Part shown: piece by piece, positions 49,334-61,222 of the stretch
How the letters are laid out: every line of letters begins with the position of its first letter
Position numbering within the stretch: the first letter of the stretch is position 1
Source: Pocillopora verrucosa
Taxonomy: Eukaryota; Cnidaria; Anthozoa; Scleractinia; Pocilloporidae
NCBI RefSeq assembly: GCF_036669915.1
Contig: NC_089323.1
Location: 20,201,804 to 20,265,803, forward strand
Reading direction: 5' to 3'
Length of the DNA: 64,000 nucleotides
Notes under the pieces: model-generated
The model's database searches: none
What the model was told of the DNA's origin: nothing
The model's input: the letters and a program-made list of their open reading frames with translations, nothing else
Translations under genes and position numbers: made by a program

Positions 49334-50727
49334 TTCCACAGTTATCAATTTTCACGAACGTTCATATCTCATCCGCCATCTTAGAGAGGAAGGGATCATG
49401 GGTTCGTACCCAGACTCTTAGAAAAAGTGGTCGAGGCAAACTCATCCTCAGGGCTTTCTCGGTCATTTTTTCAATATGGCGAAAGCCCCGAACTGACTTT
49501 CTCCTAACAATCTGCTATAGTGAAAACCGACCGAGAATACCCTTCGGCAGAGCGAGGGCTAACGCTCGAAACGTCAGCCTTATTGTCCTCTCTATGGTAC
49601 AGTAGTCGATTCACATTATCAACTCAGTCGATAAAACTGAATAATCTTTTAAGGAAACATACCCCTTTATTCATTTCAGTGTCACCCGTAAACCTCAGTC
49701 TATTCAACGCTCTGAGCTGTTTACTTCCCTTATTGATTCTGGTATTTACGGTCTGATTCCTTCTTGAATTCACCTATAAGCGGCATTACTGTTACCAAGT
49801 CCTTTGCACAAAACTGAACAATCCCATGACAGGAAACGAGAAATGAGCGTAATCTTCATCTGCTTTGCTCCCGAGAGTCCATGGGCGCTGATTGGCACGA
49901 ATGAATTTAAGATTGGTTTTCAAAGTAGTTGTCAGAGTTGATGGTAGAAGTGCAGAGCAATATGATCCGGCAAAAATAAGAAAAAACGCAATCACAAACA
50001 GAGTGCAGTTGCCGCTTGTGACTCCGTCGCTTGTGATCTGTAAAAGCTAAATTTCTAAAGTGGTAACCTATCGAATGGTAACAGAACTCGTAGTATGACT
50101 GGTTGGCTCTTCTGCTGCTATTTGTGAGTGACGCAATCTAGTTTTGAACGGAACATACGCGTCAGAAGAAAATGAAACTGTAATGATTCTTCCGATCCTG
50201 ATCCATGTCTCCCCTTGCGTCTCCGATTTTCCGATTTTCCTGCTCACAAACGCGTTTACAACGCTGGAGCCAGTGAGAGTTATCCTTAAATAGCATACCC
50301 TGTTTGTTTCGTGTAAACTGTGTAGCAACTGGTTATTTTTGTTTAAGAGCTCTTAACATGATCCCTTTAACCTTACTAGCACAGTAATTAGAGCAGGAAC
50401 CGTCAATGAAGTAAATCCCGATGTGAGTGCGGGGAAACTGCAGAAATAGCGAATGTCAGAGGCCGAGACCACTCCGTCTGACGGATAGGCTGCGAAAAAA
50501 GGACAGCAGGTCTATCATAATTGTGATATACCTAACAAAGCAATTTACTCACAAACTCGGACTGCGAATTATTTTAAAAATTTCAAGTTTAATCTCAAAT
50601 TCAGTCGTGAACTTCTTACAGTAAAAACTCTCTAAACTCCAAAATATTGAATGACTTCTTGACTTTCAAGTCTCGTATTTTCCACGATTTTTCTCACTTT
50701 GATTTAGCTCTGAAACATCTTTTTTAT
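49334..50727. other. Spacer between ALG6 start and the sulfotransferase stop
   Basis: About 1.4 kb. It should hold the ALG6 promoter and the 3' untranslated region of the sulfotransferase gene. It contains a fragment of the hairpin-element family (49535-49680). No exon. Confidence 0.55.
49535..49680. repeat. Fragment of the hairpin-element family
   Basis: Has GGCTAACGCTCGAAACGTCAG and the tail AAACATACCCCTTTATTCAT shared with 22448-22700; only one arm is present, so it cannot fold back. Confidence 0.65.
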
Positions 50728-52839
50728 TCAAGAGCGTAATGTTTCCATTTCGTCAGCGATTGGATCAAGGCTGAGTAAATTCAACAGATCCTCACACTCC
50801 TCCTCGATTATTCGCACGCGCTTAATAGGTGACTCCCTGCGCCATTTTAAATCATTTTTATGAGAATCTCTAACATGAGAGTAAGGGTTATCCAAGGAAT
50901 CCTGTAATTCCTCTTCATCAGGATTCGTGCTCTTGATAATCCAATCAATTAAGCTGTCTGGCATTTCAAAGCCAGCAAATTTATACATCTTCTTAGCTGT
51001 GGTAACAGGCATTGTAGTAATTTCTCGGTAGGTTACCTCCATATAACTGTCTTTCCATTCAGAATTTGATTCTCTGCCGAACTGAATATTTGCTTCGATT
51101 TTACCACACATCTTTCGCACCAGGGAACGAAATCGGACGTAAGTGAAATCCGAGATCCACCCGTTCTTTATTCGTGAATTTAGGCTTCCTCTCGGATCGC
51201 GCACTATTTGAATGACACGTATGTCAGTGTCGGGATTCGCGTGGAACACGCGTGGGATAATGGTCGAGATACTCTCGCGCGGAACGCGAACTTGTCCGAC
51301 CTTTACTACGCTGTGGTTAAAATCTTTGAGGCAAACCTCTTCTGCAAATTCCGGATAACGATGAAGATTAGGCCAGAACCACTTTCCAGTTTTTGTCTTG
51401 CGCTTAAATGGAGAAGTTCTGAAGACGTTTTTCTCAAAAACCCCTGCACCCACCCAATGCGATGAGGTATGAAAAAGAAAATCTTTTCCCGCTCTGGAAT
51501 GCGTGAAATGACAAGACAGCAAGGCACTAATCAAATCCAACGCAACTCTAACTTGCTCTCTACTTCCTGTAATAGATCCTGAAAACCATTTCTTAGTTAC
51601 CCACAAAGGTTCATAAACTGTAAACATTTGAGGATCAGCAGCAAACATCTTAGTTACGAATGTTGTTCCAGAACGATCGTCACCGAAGATAAGGAGACTC
51701 TTTCGTTTTTTTACCGAAGTTGTTTTCGGAAGCTGGTCGGGAGTACGTTTTATCTCCTCATCTTTTAGTCGCGATCTATGACTATGAAGATTTGTTGCCA
51801 CTTTGCTTGAATTCTGTCCATGATTAAAACTTTGTCGATTCGAATTTTTATTTTGAATTCGATCTGAATTTTGCACATTACTAAGCGATGATTTATCTTG
51901 ATCATTTGAAACTGGCATTTTACTTGACAACAGAGATGTATGAAGGGAACTTTTCACCAACATTTGTTGAGTGTCTACAGGACTAACTTTGATGATATTC
52001 CCCTTTTCGCTGTTATCATGTCTGAGAAGACGAAGAGGATTTCTGTTGTCTGATACATTGGTACTGAAATTATTTTTTGTTGCGAGATTTTCAGTCTGAT
52101 TTAAAATTTCACCTTTGTATATTTTTTCTTGCTGAAGGATGGACTTTGTGTCATTGTTTACCATGTGGTGTTTTGATGAGTTTACAAACTTAAACTGTCT
52201 CTCCAGTTTCCTTCTTAATCCGATTTGAGGGTGTAACATGTGATGCCGTAGGCGTTCAACCCCCCGGTTGGGCGAGCGGTTGTCAAATCTTCGGGAAGAT
52301 TTCGCTGTTTCAGAATATCTTTCGGAATCCGATTTGGACTCTACTGGACTCCCATGTTTATTTCTTGAGAGTTCTCCTGAATCAATTGTATTCATTTTTC
52401 TCTCCAGAAATGAAGATACATTCTGAGGAGAACCCATTTCATCTTGCTGTTTCAAGTCAGTGACTGGGTCAAAATCATTTGATTCATGTAACACTTTGCT
52501 GGACTTGGAGACAGGAACATCAGTTGAAGATAAATTTTTTGGAGCATCGTAATCGTCCAAGTCAAGCAGATCTTTGAAAGCGTCGTCATTTCTTACAAAA
52601 TCAGAAATTACCTCTGCCCTCCAACCTACGCCTCCAAGTTGGGTGTAGGAGTCATTCCGTTGCGATTCTGGTTCATGGATGAATTGTGTAGACAAATCTC
52701 TGTTTATAAATGGATTTTCTATCTGATGTACCATAACAAATAGATAGAAACCAGAACAAGCTATCACAACCAAGGCAACTTTGATTAGGCTCAGCTGGCT
52801 CTGTAGTCCTTTGCGAGTCTTCTTTACTTTGGCAGCCAT
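50728..52839 (-). CDS. Golgi carbohydrate sulfotransferase (type II membrane, CHST-like), intronless
   Basis: A 703-residue single-exon frame. Basic N-terminus, then one membrane span at about residues 19-37 (IKVALVVIACSGFYLFVMV) give a type II Golgi topology. Residues about 40-375 form a long polar stem rich in Ser, Asn, Asp and Lys. The C-terminal catalytic domain has the 5'-phosphosulfate loop FGDDRSGTTFVTKMF (about 383-397), EPLW after it, and the 3'-phosphate site QIVRDPRGSLNSR (about 543-555). It would move sulfate from PAPS to a sugar on a glycoprotein or glycosaminoglycan; the family level is PF00685-type Gal/GlcNAc 6-O-sulfotransferases, the acceptor is unknown. The stem is much longer than in vertebrate CHST1 or CHST3 (about 400-480 residues in total). 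Start ATG at 52839 directly precedes AAKVKKTRK. Confidence 0.88.
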   Translation of the reverse strand: MAAKVKKTRKGLQSQLSLIKVALVVIACSGFYLFVMVHQIENPFINRDLSTQFIHEPESQRNDSYTQLGGVGWRAEVISDFVRNDDAFKDLLDLDDYDAPKNLSSTDVPVSKSSKVLHESNDFDPVTDLKQQDEMGSPQNVSSFLERKMNTIDSGELSRNKHGSPVESKSDSERYSETAKSSRRFDNRSPNRGVERLRHHMLHPQIGLRRKLERQFKFVNSSKHHMVNNDTKSILQQEKIYKGEILNQTENLATKNNFSTNVSDNRNPLRLLRHDNSEKGNIIKVSPVDTQQMLVKSSLHTSLLSSKMPVSNDQDKSSLSNVQNSDRIQNKNSNRQSFNHGQNSSKVATNLHSHRSRLKDEEIKRTPDQLPKTTSVKKRKSLLIFGDDRSGTTFVTKMFAADPQMFTVYEPLWVTKKWFSGSITGSREQVRVALDLISALLSCHFTHSRAGKDFLFHTSSHWVGAGVFEKNVFRTSPFKRKTKTGKWFWPNLHRYPEFAEEVCLKDFNHSVVKVGQVRVPRESISTIIPRVFHANPDTDIRVIQIVRDPRGSLNSRIKNGWISDFTYVRFRSLVRKMCGKIEANIQFGRESNSEWKDSYMEVTYREITTMPVTTAKKMYKFAGFEMPDSLIDWIIKSTNPDEEELQDSLDNPYSHVRDSHKNDLKWRRESPIKRVRIIEEECEDLLNLLSLDPIADEMETLRS

Positions 52840-55800
52840 TTTTTTGTTTCTCCTGGGCTGGGTAAAGATATGATCTTCGGCTCAAGGACGTAATCTACAC
52901 GTTCTCCGGCTGCACTGCAACAAGCTTAACTGAAGGAAAGCAAGAGATGGAGATTGCGTTGGAAATCTTAAACACGTGTTTTATTCGAAAGCAGTCCGTA
53001 GAGGGCTGTGTTAAACGATAAAAATAGAACTATATTTAATCTGAAATATTGTAAGGGTTTCCATATATGGGTGTTGGGAAAAAGAATGGAAATATTATAT
53101 TACTTTGAGCCATTCGATACAAAAATTACAATAAGAGGTTGCTTTTGTCGATCTCATCTAAGTACAATTTCTTTCACCTTTTTTTCTTATTGCTGTTGTG
53201 AATTTGGTACGAAAACAGTTGCTCCGTTTCTACGGTGATCGGTGATTAGTTGTACTTTTTTGTGATAAGCTATGTTTTTAATCATGTCAATTTTCTAGTT
53301 GTAAATCTCTCTGGTAAAAGTTAACCTCGCACAGGAATTCCTGGAAACTCCTGCTTCTTATACTATTGATTACTATCAGACTGGTTTTTTTTTAGTCAAA
53401 TTTTAAAGTCAAATTCACTATTCCAGAATATTTCTTGAATTTTAAGTTAACACCTTCAACACCTCTTCTTAAAAAAAGGTGACTATGATTGTAAATAGCT
53501 AATGCTTTTTCATCTCCGCCCTAAATTTGTAATTATATAACTTATGCGAATAACGCGTAGTTTTCTTAGGGGCGGTACCTTAAGTACACCCCTTCTTCTC
53601 CGAATTTTCTGTTTACTCTATTGTTATATAACAATCTTCTAAGGCTATTTTCTCATAAACTATCTTTTCAAGCGTAATTTCAATTCTACCAATAGGTTAA
53701 CTATAATTTTTATATTATCAATCTTGTCTTTGTTCTGGCCGATCTCAACCGTAAAATTAAGAAATTTAAGGTAGAGGACGATCTTGTGATTGCGTAAACA
53801 ATTCGAAGGTGCATACTTAGTATACAGGAACTGTCGTACGTACTCTAACGTGATTCGCTGGCTGAAACGGAGTGATCGCGATGTAAGAAGATTGACAGCT
53901 TAGAAGTGTCATCTTTGGTGTCACCTTTATAAGCTGGTGCACAGCATCTTTCAATCAGAGAATATAGCAAAGCAGAACAGTGTGGACTTATGTCCAAAGA
54001 AATAGGTAATAAAGAAAATTCAACCGAGTGTTAGAGACTAATTCTTCTAACAGCTGTATGTCTATTGAAAAACGGTAAGAATTGCACTTTTGCTGTGGCT
54101 AAACAGAGAACTTTTCCGTTCGAGTTTGCCTATCTTCAAGACCAAAGCTTGTGTTTAAAATTTTTCGCAGAAGCTTGCGTGAAACCGAAAAAGTTTTTGT
54201 GTAAACGCTATTAATGTTATTTATCGTAAAAATTAGGCTGAAGTTTGGTTTGATAGATACATATTGCAGTCACTGGTCGCTTTAGCCCGTTTTGAACTTT
54301 ACATATTGTGGATAAAACAAGAAAAAGGGTCGGTTATAATTACCTTTCAACAGCACGCCTCATCGAAACCAATAGACTCTTTTCTAAAAACAGACTGACA
54401 GACAGACAAACAAGCAATTACTTTCTTCTTAAAACTTCCATAAAAACCCGATTAAAACATCTGCAATTAAGTATTCAAGGTTTTGTTTTTAAAATAGTAA
54501 GACTAAACAATTTTCAGTATTTCATTTGGCTAAAGAGTTTTCCGGGAAAATTATTTTACTCTCCCACTTTATTGCGGGTTTGTTTGTACCATAAATCTCC
54601 TGTGAAAAGCTTATCTCCTCGTGATGTTCAAATTATTTTTTTTAAACCGCCAGACTTCCCTACAGACTGGTATAGACGATCATATCGAACGTTTATTTGC
54701 ATGCTTTATTATAAAAAGCAATAGAAAATACCAGCTGGTACATAGTTTTATCTTCTTTTTTTGTTTGTTACAAGGAGAAAACTAGAGCTTTCAGCTAAAA
54801 TTCAGCTAAAAATTTAGCTGAATTTTTTTACAATTTAAATTATCTCCCGTTGGGTTCTTTAAGGTCGTCTTAACAATATTCGTCATACAATTGTATCCTG
54901 CTATTTGTTTCTAGTCGTCCTTTATTAATTCTCAAATCTTTCCTATTAACCAGAAATATGGGGACTGCTCAAATAATTCCTTTGTTCCACGTTTGTAACA
55001 AAAGGAATAAATTAAGAGGAAAATTTGTCCTGTAAGATGGACGTTGAAATCGGTGATCCCTTTGTTTTTGAATAGAGTTAAATTTGTAAGCTTTTGTTTT
55101 TCTGACTGAATGTTGAATAAATTGTTAATGAGATGAGCCATTGAAAGGAACAATGAAGTCCTTTATGGTAGATATCGTTAAAAAAAAGAAAAACATTTTG
55201 ACGGGAATGTGCCGCAAATTATGAACATCGAGCAATGCATGGTTGTAAAAAGAAAATTTAAACCTCTCGAAAAAAGAAAAAATCGAACGAAAATTTTTTC
55301 TCGATAAACAACAAAATGTTTCAAGTGTAATATTAGTCTGCGCCTGGTGTGTCCTACCATTTTACTGTATAAATATTTCATTTTGAACGTTTTGAAGCTT
55401 CTTGAATCCGATGTTCGGATTCCTGTACGTATCAATGTGAAACATAAGTCGAAAGAACTTGTCAACTCCGGCTAAAGTTTTTTAACGATCTTTATTCGAA
55501 ATGACACTTTAATACATACGGAGAAAACTCCAATCAAAGCATAAGATCAAATCGCATATCAATGTATACCAAAGTTTTCCATGATCTTTTCTTGTAAAGA
55601 CGCTTTTAAATAAACACATCCAGGAGCCTATGACATATCGAATTAATGGAGCTTTGTACGGCGAAAAATCAGCCGAAGTTTACTCCACGTACCAGATGAT
55701 TGAAATTCGTGAAACAGTAAACAGATTATAGCATGGTTAGGAGAGTGATATTATTATCGCGTATCATTTAAACCAAGGAGATTTAACTATGCTACGATGC

Positions 55801-57287
55801 AGCTGAAATCCATTCGTGAAAACACGACATTCATCGAATGAAGTAACGCTGAATTGAACTTACCTTTCAATGGCCCGTTCTGGTTTAATCGATTCACCTT
55901 TTTCAACCGCCGAACTGATTACGGGATTCTGATTAGCACCTCTCTCAAGCTGAAATTCTATTCGTTAATCTTTTTCATGCAGAGTTCTGGCGCCATCAAT
56001 TTTTTTTGTCGTAAATGAATAATTCGTAGTCGAAAAGTTCGAGATAAGGTGTAAATGTGTTTCTTCCTTTTATTTCAGTAAAATTTAAATGCGACAGTGA
56101 GATTAAAACTCCTGCACAGTTGTGGGTTTTGTATTCTTCGGCTAAGAAATAAACAAATAAACAGGAGTGAAGAAAGACGAACTAATGTAAACTTGTCTCC
56201 CCTGGTTACAAATGGTGTCACGCCAACTGGTTATTTTAAAAGATTGGGGTAAAATATAAAAAGAAGAGATAAATGTTATTTTCATACTGGACTTGTAATC
56301 AATAATTTATGAAAAGGGAGCAAGTATTTGGATAACTTTTTTTTCGAAGTGTAGTCCTCTGCTTCTCTCCACGCAGCGAGAGACTTAAAATTTTCGAATG
56401 GTATCAAAATTGTGCGGAAAACTGGCCGCCAAAGAGGCAGAAGTATTAAATGACTGACTTCAGGCTTCGAAAAGGACGAACGATTGTTAAGTTCCTGATA
56501 AAAAAAATATCTTAAATTTCAAAGTAAGGATGAAGATGGTAATTTAATAGTCCGCTAAGACAGCGATAACAGAAATGATAATTTTATCCTCTGATAGACC
56601 CTTCGTCAAAAAGCGATCGCTCAATAATTATTTGAAATAATATGAAAAGAAGTTTACACTTTCGCTAAGGGCACTAGACCTGTAATTACAATCAACATGG
56701 AGGATGATAGGTGCTGTTTATCAAAATGATCAGAGAAACGCAACTGAATACTTGACAAACGTGCTAAAATTAAGATATAGTTTCTTTCTCTGTTTTTATA
56801 TATATTTGTTGCCACTTTGATTTATTTAACTTACTATTTGAAAAAAGGCGTTTGCCCAATTTAATAAATATAATGTTCTTTGTTGCATGCGTTCATATTC
56901 AAATTTTATTTTCACGCTTATTAGGGTTTCGAGTTTCTTCCGGCTCAGGGTAAATTTTTGCTGAAGGGTTTACCACCGGAGAGAATTACCTTTCAAGATG
57001 TGATCTACATCTCGCGTATAAGATGAGAATGATCTTACGGGTCAGTAGCATTTTTGGGCAACAGTCGCAATTTGAGCGATCTTTTTGCTTGAGAAAAAAA
57101 AAATTATTTCAAAGCAATTGATCACTTTTTGGGCATAAATAATCGTATGACTTCAGAATTTTAAATACGGAGTCTTATTTTATAAAAATACTTAAATTTA
57201 AAAAGTATTTTAAAATGTTAAAATATCTTAAAAGAAACCTTACACTATCAATTATTACATGTCATTTTTATCATCATCATTATCATT

Positions 57288-57308
57288 TGTATTATTATTA
57301 TTATTATT
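57288..57308. repeat. Microsatellite (TTA)n
   Basis: Seven consecutive TTA units on the plus strand. Confidence 0.85.
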
Positions 57309-57498
57309 TTGTTACCGTTATTACATTGGACAAATACAGATCACCACATGAATTCTACCTAGTACACCTCATGCAACCCTGGAGAAAGTGTTACATAATG
57401 TCACACTGTACATGTAATGCCATCATCTTCAATACACTCACAACGAGACAATTTTTATTCTTTTATTGACAATCTACCATTTGCATGATAGACTACAA

Positions 57499-57625
57499 TG
57501 CTGAACTACTAACACAACTGCACATGGTTTACCACTCGTCTTTATAAAGTGCCACAAAAAACAAAAGGTTGCTTTTTTGTTTTCCTTAATTACACATTAT
57601 TTTCTTTTGGACTTATTTCCCTCAC
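57499..57625. repeat. Dispersed about 125 bp duplication, copy 1
   Basis: TGGTTTACCACTCGTC, AGTGCCACAAAAAAC and CATTATTTTCTTTTGGACTT recur in the same order at 59649-59770. Confidence 0.65.
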
Positions 57626-58328
57626 AATTGATACAACCTAACTATACTTGAATTAATAATTCCCTGATATATCTTCAGTAAATTTTCCAACTAAAGAGAA
57701 CTGATTTAAGATCTAAGAAAAACAATTTACTTGTGTTTCTATAAGTTCTTGGAACTAAAATTTAAGGAAAGTATGTCAATCAGTAAGAAAAATTTTTACT
57801 TCCAACAAGTTATTTTCACTTCCCATTTTATTTGGGATTTTTAATCCTTATTAATTACATGAATAGCAAAACCTAAAGCCCACAATAATAGCCTGAATTT
57901 CATGACTCTTTCCCCTTTGATTATTTCCTCTGGCTTTTATAATAGCATAAAACTTGCAATTTGATAGAGTCATTGATTTTTGTTTTTTTGACATGTGCTT
58001 TTGACATTGGAAAATTTGAAATTTCTCATTTGCAAAGATTTGGATCTGAATTTTTTTATGACTAGATAACCTATAAAAATCACTAAATACCAGAAAAAGA
58101 AACAAGACAACTGTTTGTGGTTTAAATCCATATGGAACTGGGAAATCTCCACCAACCTTCAAGAATTGAAGGCTTTCTACACAAAGCATGATTTCTGACA
58201 ATTATTTGCCAAATGATCAGTGAGTATATAAAAATATTCAAAGAACCTGAGAAAAATACTTAGTAAACAACTTGTGAATAATTATATAAAGCAGACAGTT
58301 GCGAAGTATGTCGCACCCAAACAATTTC

Positions 58329-61114
58329 TTATAGTTTGAAGAAATTTGCAGTAAGATAATCTTTGACTTTGGGCCATATTACATTTGTTTCTGTTCCAGA
58401 AAATGATTCAAGTATTCCTTGTTTCCTGTAAACAAAACAGCATATAAAAAGTGTGAAATATCATAAAACATGAAATTTCTGTGAAGACTAAATCACACAA
58501 AATGGTTCAACATACTGTACTTGTTTGTACTTACGTATAAAAATCAATAAGTGGCTTTGTCATTTCCTCATACTGTTTTAATCTCTGTCGCACAGTCTCA
58601 GGCTAGAGGAAAAATGCCAGCATCATACAAATTTTAATAATTTCATTAAGTTAGTGTTTTTTTTTCAATCCTTTCTTTCTCTTTTACATGCCGTTGTTTT
58701 TAAGAACACTTCCTGATTAATTAAAGGGCTTTTGATTTCAAAAATACATCAAAACTTTCACAGTAAGCCAGATAACAAACCTTATCATCATCTCTTTGAA
58801 CAAGATCCTCACCTGTGTCATCATCTTTTCCCTAAAGAGAAATTTAATTGCTAATTTTAAAACAACACAACACATAACTTAAAAACCTCACTGCTTTGAT
58901 TTTTTTCTCAGCGAAGCAATCTTGCTGTCTTAATGTTAGTACTACTTGCAGACATCATCTTGAGAAGGTTGGAAAGCAGACAGCTCACAGTCTGTCTAGG
59001 TCTTGCATTTACCTTCTTGTCACCTTGATATTATTGTTAAGAGACCACCCCAGGGAACCTATAAGAACTTCAACCCTAAGCAATTACTATCTTCCTCCAT
59101 AACTACAGCTAATACAAAGAAGATCAACTTTGAACAATTTGTCTTGCATCTACCAAAAAGTCACCTTTTCCTTTTGACCCTATCTCCTTGTTGTAACTAA
59201 GAGCTGAGGGATTGAAAAGACTTTTCCTAAAATAAACACCAGCACCTGGGGTAAACAGTCCTATATTACTTAATTAAATCACATAATTGTAAATATTCAG
59301 AAGAACAATACAACTGGATTGTTATCAAATCACAGTGTCACTTAATGTTATTCAAATGTCTCCAATAACAGAAACATTTCATGATTAAAACCCTTCTTAT
59401 GCTTAAACACCCAGATGTTAATCTTCATAAAAGTTAATAATCATCACAAATTGTAAAGATTAACTGCAGTCATAAAATACTTCATACTGCTCACGTACTG
59501 GTACTTTAGGAGGGTTGAAATCTAAGTTGTAAGTCTTCCCACTCCCTGGATGTATCCAACGTTTCTAGGAAGTGAAAAGTAAACATATTTCATATTTAAT
59601 TTCAAGACATAATTATCTTTCTTTTATTCACACATTAGTGACAACAGTGCTGAAATACCAGCACAACAGTACTTGGTTTACCTCTGTTCTAACTTGTTTA
59701 GTGCCACAAAAGGCTGCTTTTTTTAATTAACTATACATTATTTTCTTTTGGACTTATTTGACTTCACATTACTCAAATTGATCTGCAGAGTAACTACTGG
59801 CTATTATCACTCTAACCTTTTTGAAATTTTCATTAGATTATCTCTTGTTATGGATCATGAGAGACCACCTAATGTGACTCAACATGGTACAAATTGATGT
59901 TTCAGAAATAGAAAAAGAAAACTTACTGAAATTCTATCAATTATGGTTTCAAATGGAACATCTAAGTTTATAACAACATCAAGCTCTTGTTTCTCGCCCA
60001 GCTTCTCTGCCTGTACAACAGTTCTTGGAAAACCTAAAAATAGAGGTGTAGATAGAAGAGTAGTAAATACACACCAGGATCATTCTCAAGGGACCTCGCC
60101 CTTTATGCCTGGGTTTTCTGTCCTCTGCCCATATTCCTGCTTATACCCGTATGTTAAAATATTATAGGCTATAGTCTGATCCTCTAAGCCTCTTTTCTAA
60201 TGAAACAAAGTCACAAATTATGTAGAATACACAGGTAAGTGTTTAACCAACAGTGAATGCCAATGTGGCAAAACTAGTTACCTTTGGAAGGCACTGTTTT
60301 CATTTAAAGCAAGAAATTTGAAAGTCAAGTTGCAGGAAACAAATATATCAAAGGGCCTTTCCCATGACAAGACACATTGAGGAAAAAGTGATCCATGCAT
60401 TGTGTGGAAATAGTTTTTCTTCTGAACAGAAACGACCCTCTCCTTGCATTCCTCACAAAATGGACGTCTTTTCCACGCTTCAGATAAGAAACCTCACTGT
60501 TGTTGGCATCTGTTTATCACTTCAAATTTCATACAAATCAAAGAGAGCTTTGGATACTGTATAGTTTTTATTAGCTTATGACTCTCAAAATAAATCCAAT
60601 CAAAATTAATTTTCTATTAAAACTGTGTACGCAATTTGCATTATAAGTATATCATTTCGAATCAATTTTGTACAGATCAGCTGAGGAGATGTTTGCACCA
60701 AGGACATATCCTGAAATTGTAAAATCCTGAAAACTGCCTTGACATGTACCTACCATCTAAAAGCCAGCTTCCCCCAGACAACTCCTTCATCTTGGCCATT
60801 ATCAGTTCTATCATGACTTCATCAGGTACAAGTCCTCCTTTTTCCACGATCGCTTTTGCTTTCAAGCCAACTTCTGTACCTTCTTTAATTTGGGATCGGA
60901 GCACATCTCCACTCGATAAATGTGTTACCTTAAAAGTACTTACAATGCGTTCAGATACAGTTCCTTTACCTGATCCTGGAGGGCCCATGATGAGGGCGCG
61001 CACTGGCTTCGACGACATGTTCGACAGGTGTATTTGGCGAATATGATTGATAGGCGAGAGCGCTGCACGAAGTAGTCGAAGGCGATGGGCAGAGCGCATA
61101 TTTATATCAGTCAA
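58329..61114 (-). CDS. AK3: Mitochondrial adenylate kinase, AK3/AK4 type (GTP:AMP phosphotransferase)
   Basis: Six exons, 60754-61114, 59927-60033, 59499-59564, 58781-58831, 58535-58602 and 58329-58425, give 249 residues from the ATG at 61114 (244 from the in-frame ATG at 61099; a third candidate at MSSKPVR would give a form of human-like length). P-loop GPPGSGKGT at about 44-52, AMP-site SSGDVLR and LLDGFPRT, LID segment [18 protein letters not shown] then [12 protein letters not shown], and the ending [13 protein letters not shown] match AK3. It transfers phosphate between GTP (or ATP) and AMP in the mitochondrial matrix. The N-terminal ~35 residues are basic and lack acidic residues after position 3, in keeping with a targeting peptide. 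AK3 and AK4 cannot be told apart firmly. Confidence 0.92.
59649..59770. repeat. Dispersed about 125 bp duplication, copy 2 (AK3 intron 2)
   Basis: TTGGTTTACCTCTGTTC, TTAGTGCCACAAAAGGC and ACATTATTTTCTTTTGGACT match 57499-57625, about 2.1 kb apart. Confidence 0.65.
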
Positions 61115-61222
61115 GGAAATATTATTGGAACTAAACGAAAAAAAAATGGTAGACTGGGAACCAAAAACATTACGCTGACCAAGTCACAGTTGGCTCTAAT
61201 ATTTGCACGTGTGTGTTTTAAA
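61115..61222. promoter_or_regulatory. Shared (bidirectional) promoter region of AK3 and PUM3
   Basis: Only 108 bases separate the AK3 start codon (minus) from the PUM3 start codon (plus), so both genes must be driven from here or from within each other's 5' exon. No clear TATA box is seen on either strand, as is usual for bidirectional housekeeping promoters. Inferred from gene arrangement. Confidence 0.6.

Larger units (their letters stand above)
52840..58328. other. Gene-poor stretch
   Basis: About 5.5 kb, AT-rich, between the sulfotransferase promoter and the end of AK3. Short open frames (longest 138 codons at 54308-54724) lack known motifs, convincing splice sites or codon bias. It holds a (TTA)n microsatellite near 57288-57308 and one copy of a dispersed duplication (57499-57625). 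Could contain regulatory DNA or an unrecognised non-coding RNA. Confidence 0.5.

Noticed and set aside
49093-49605. 170-codon plus-strand open frame
   Set aside because: Runs antisense over ALG6 exons 1 and 2 and into a hairpin-element fragment; it is a shadow of those features.
54308-54724. 138-codon open frame in the gene-poor stretch
   Set aside because: No recognisable domain, no start or splice context that ties it to other exons, and composition like the surrounding AT-rich DNA.
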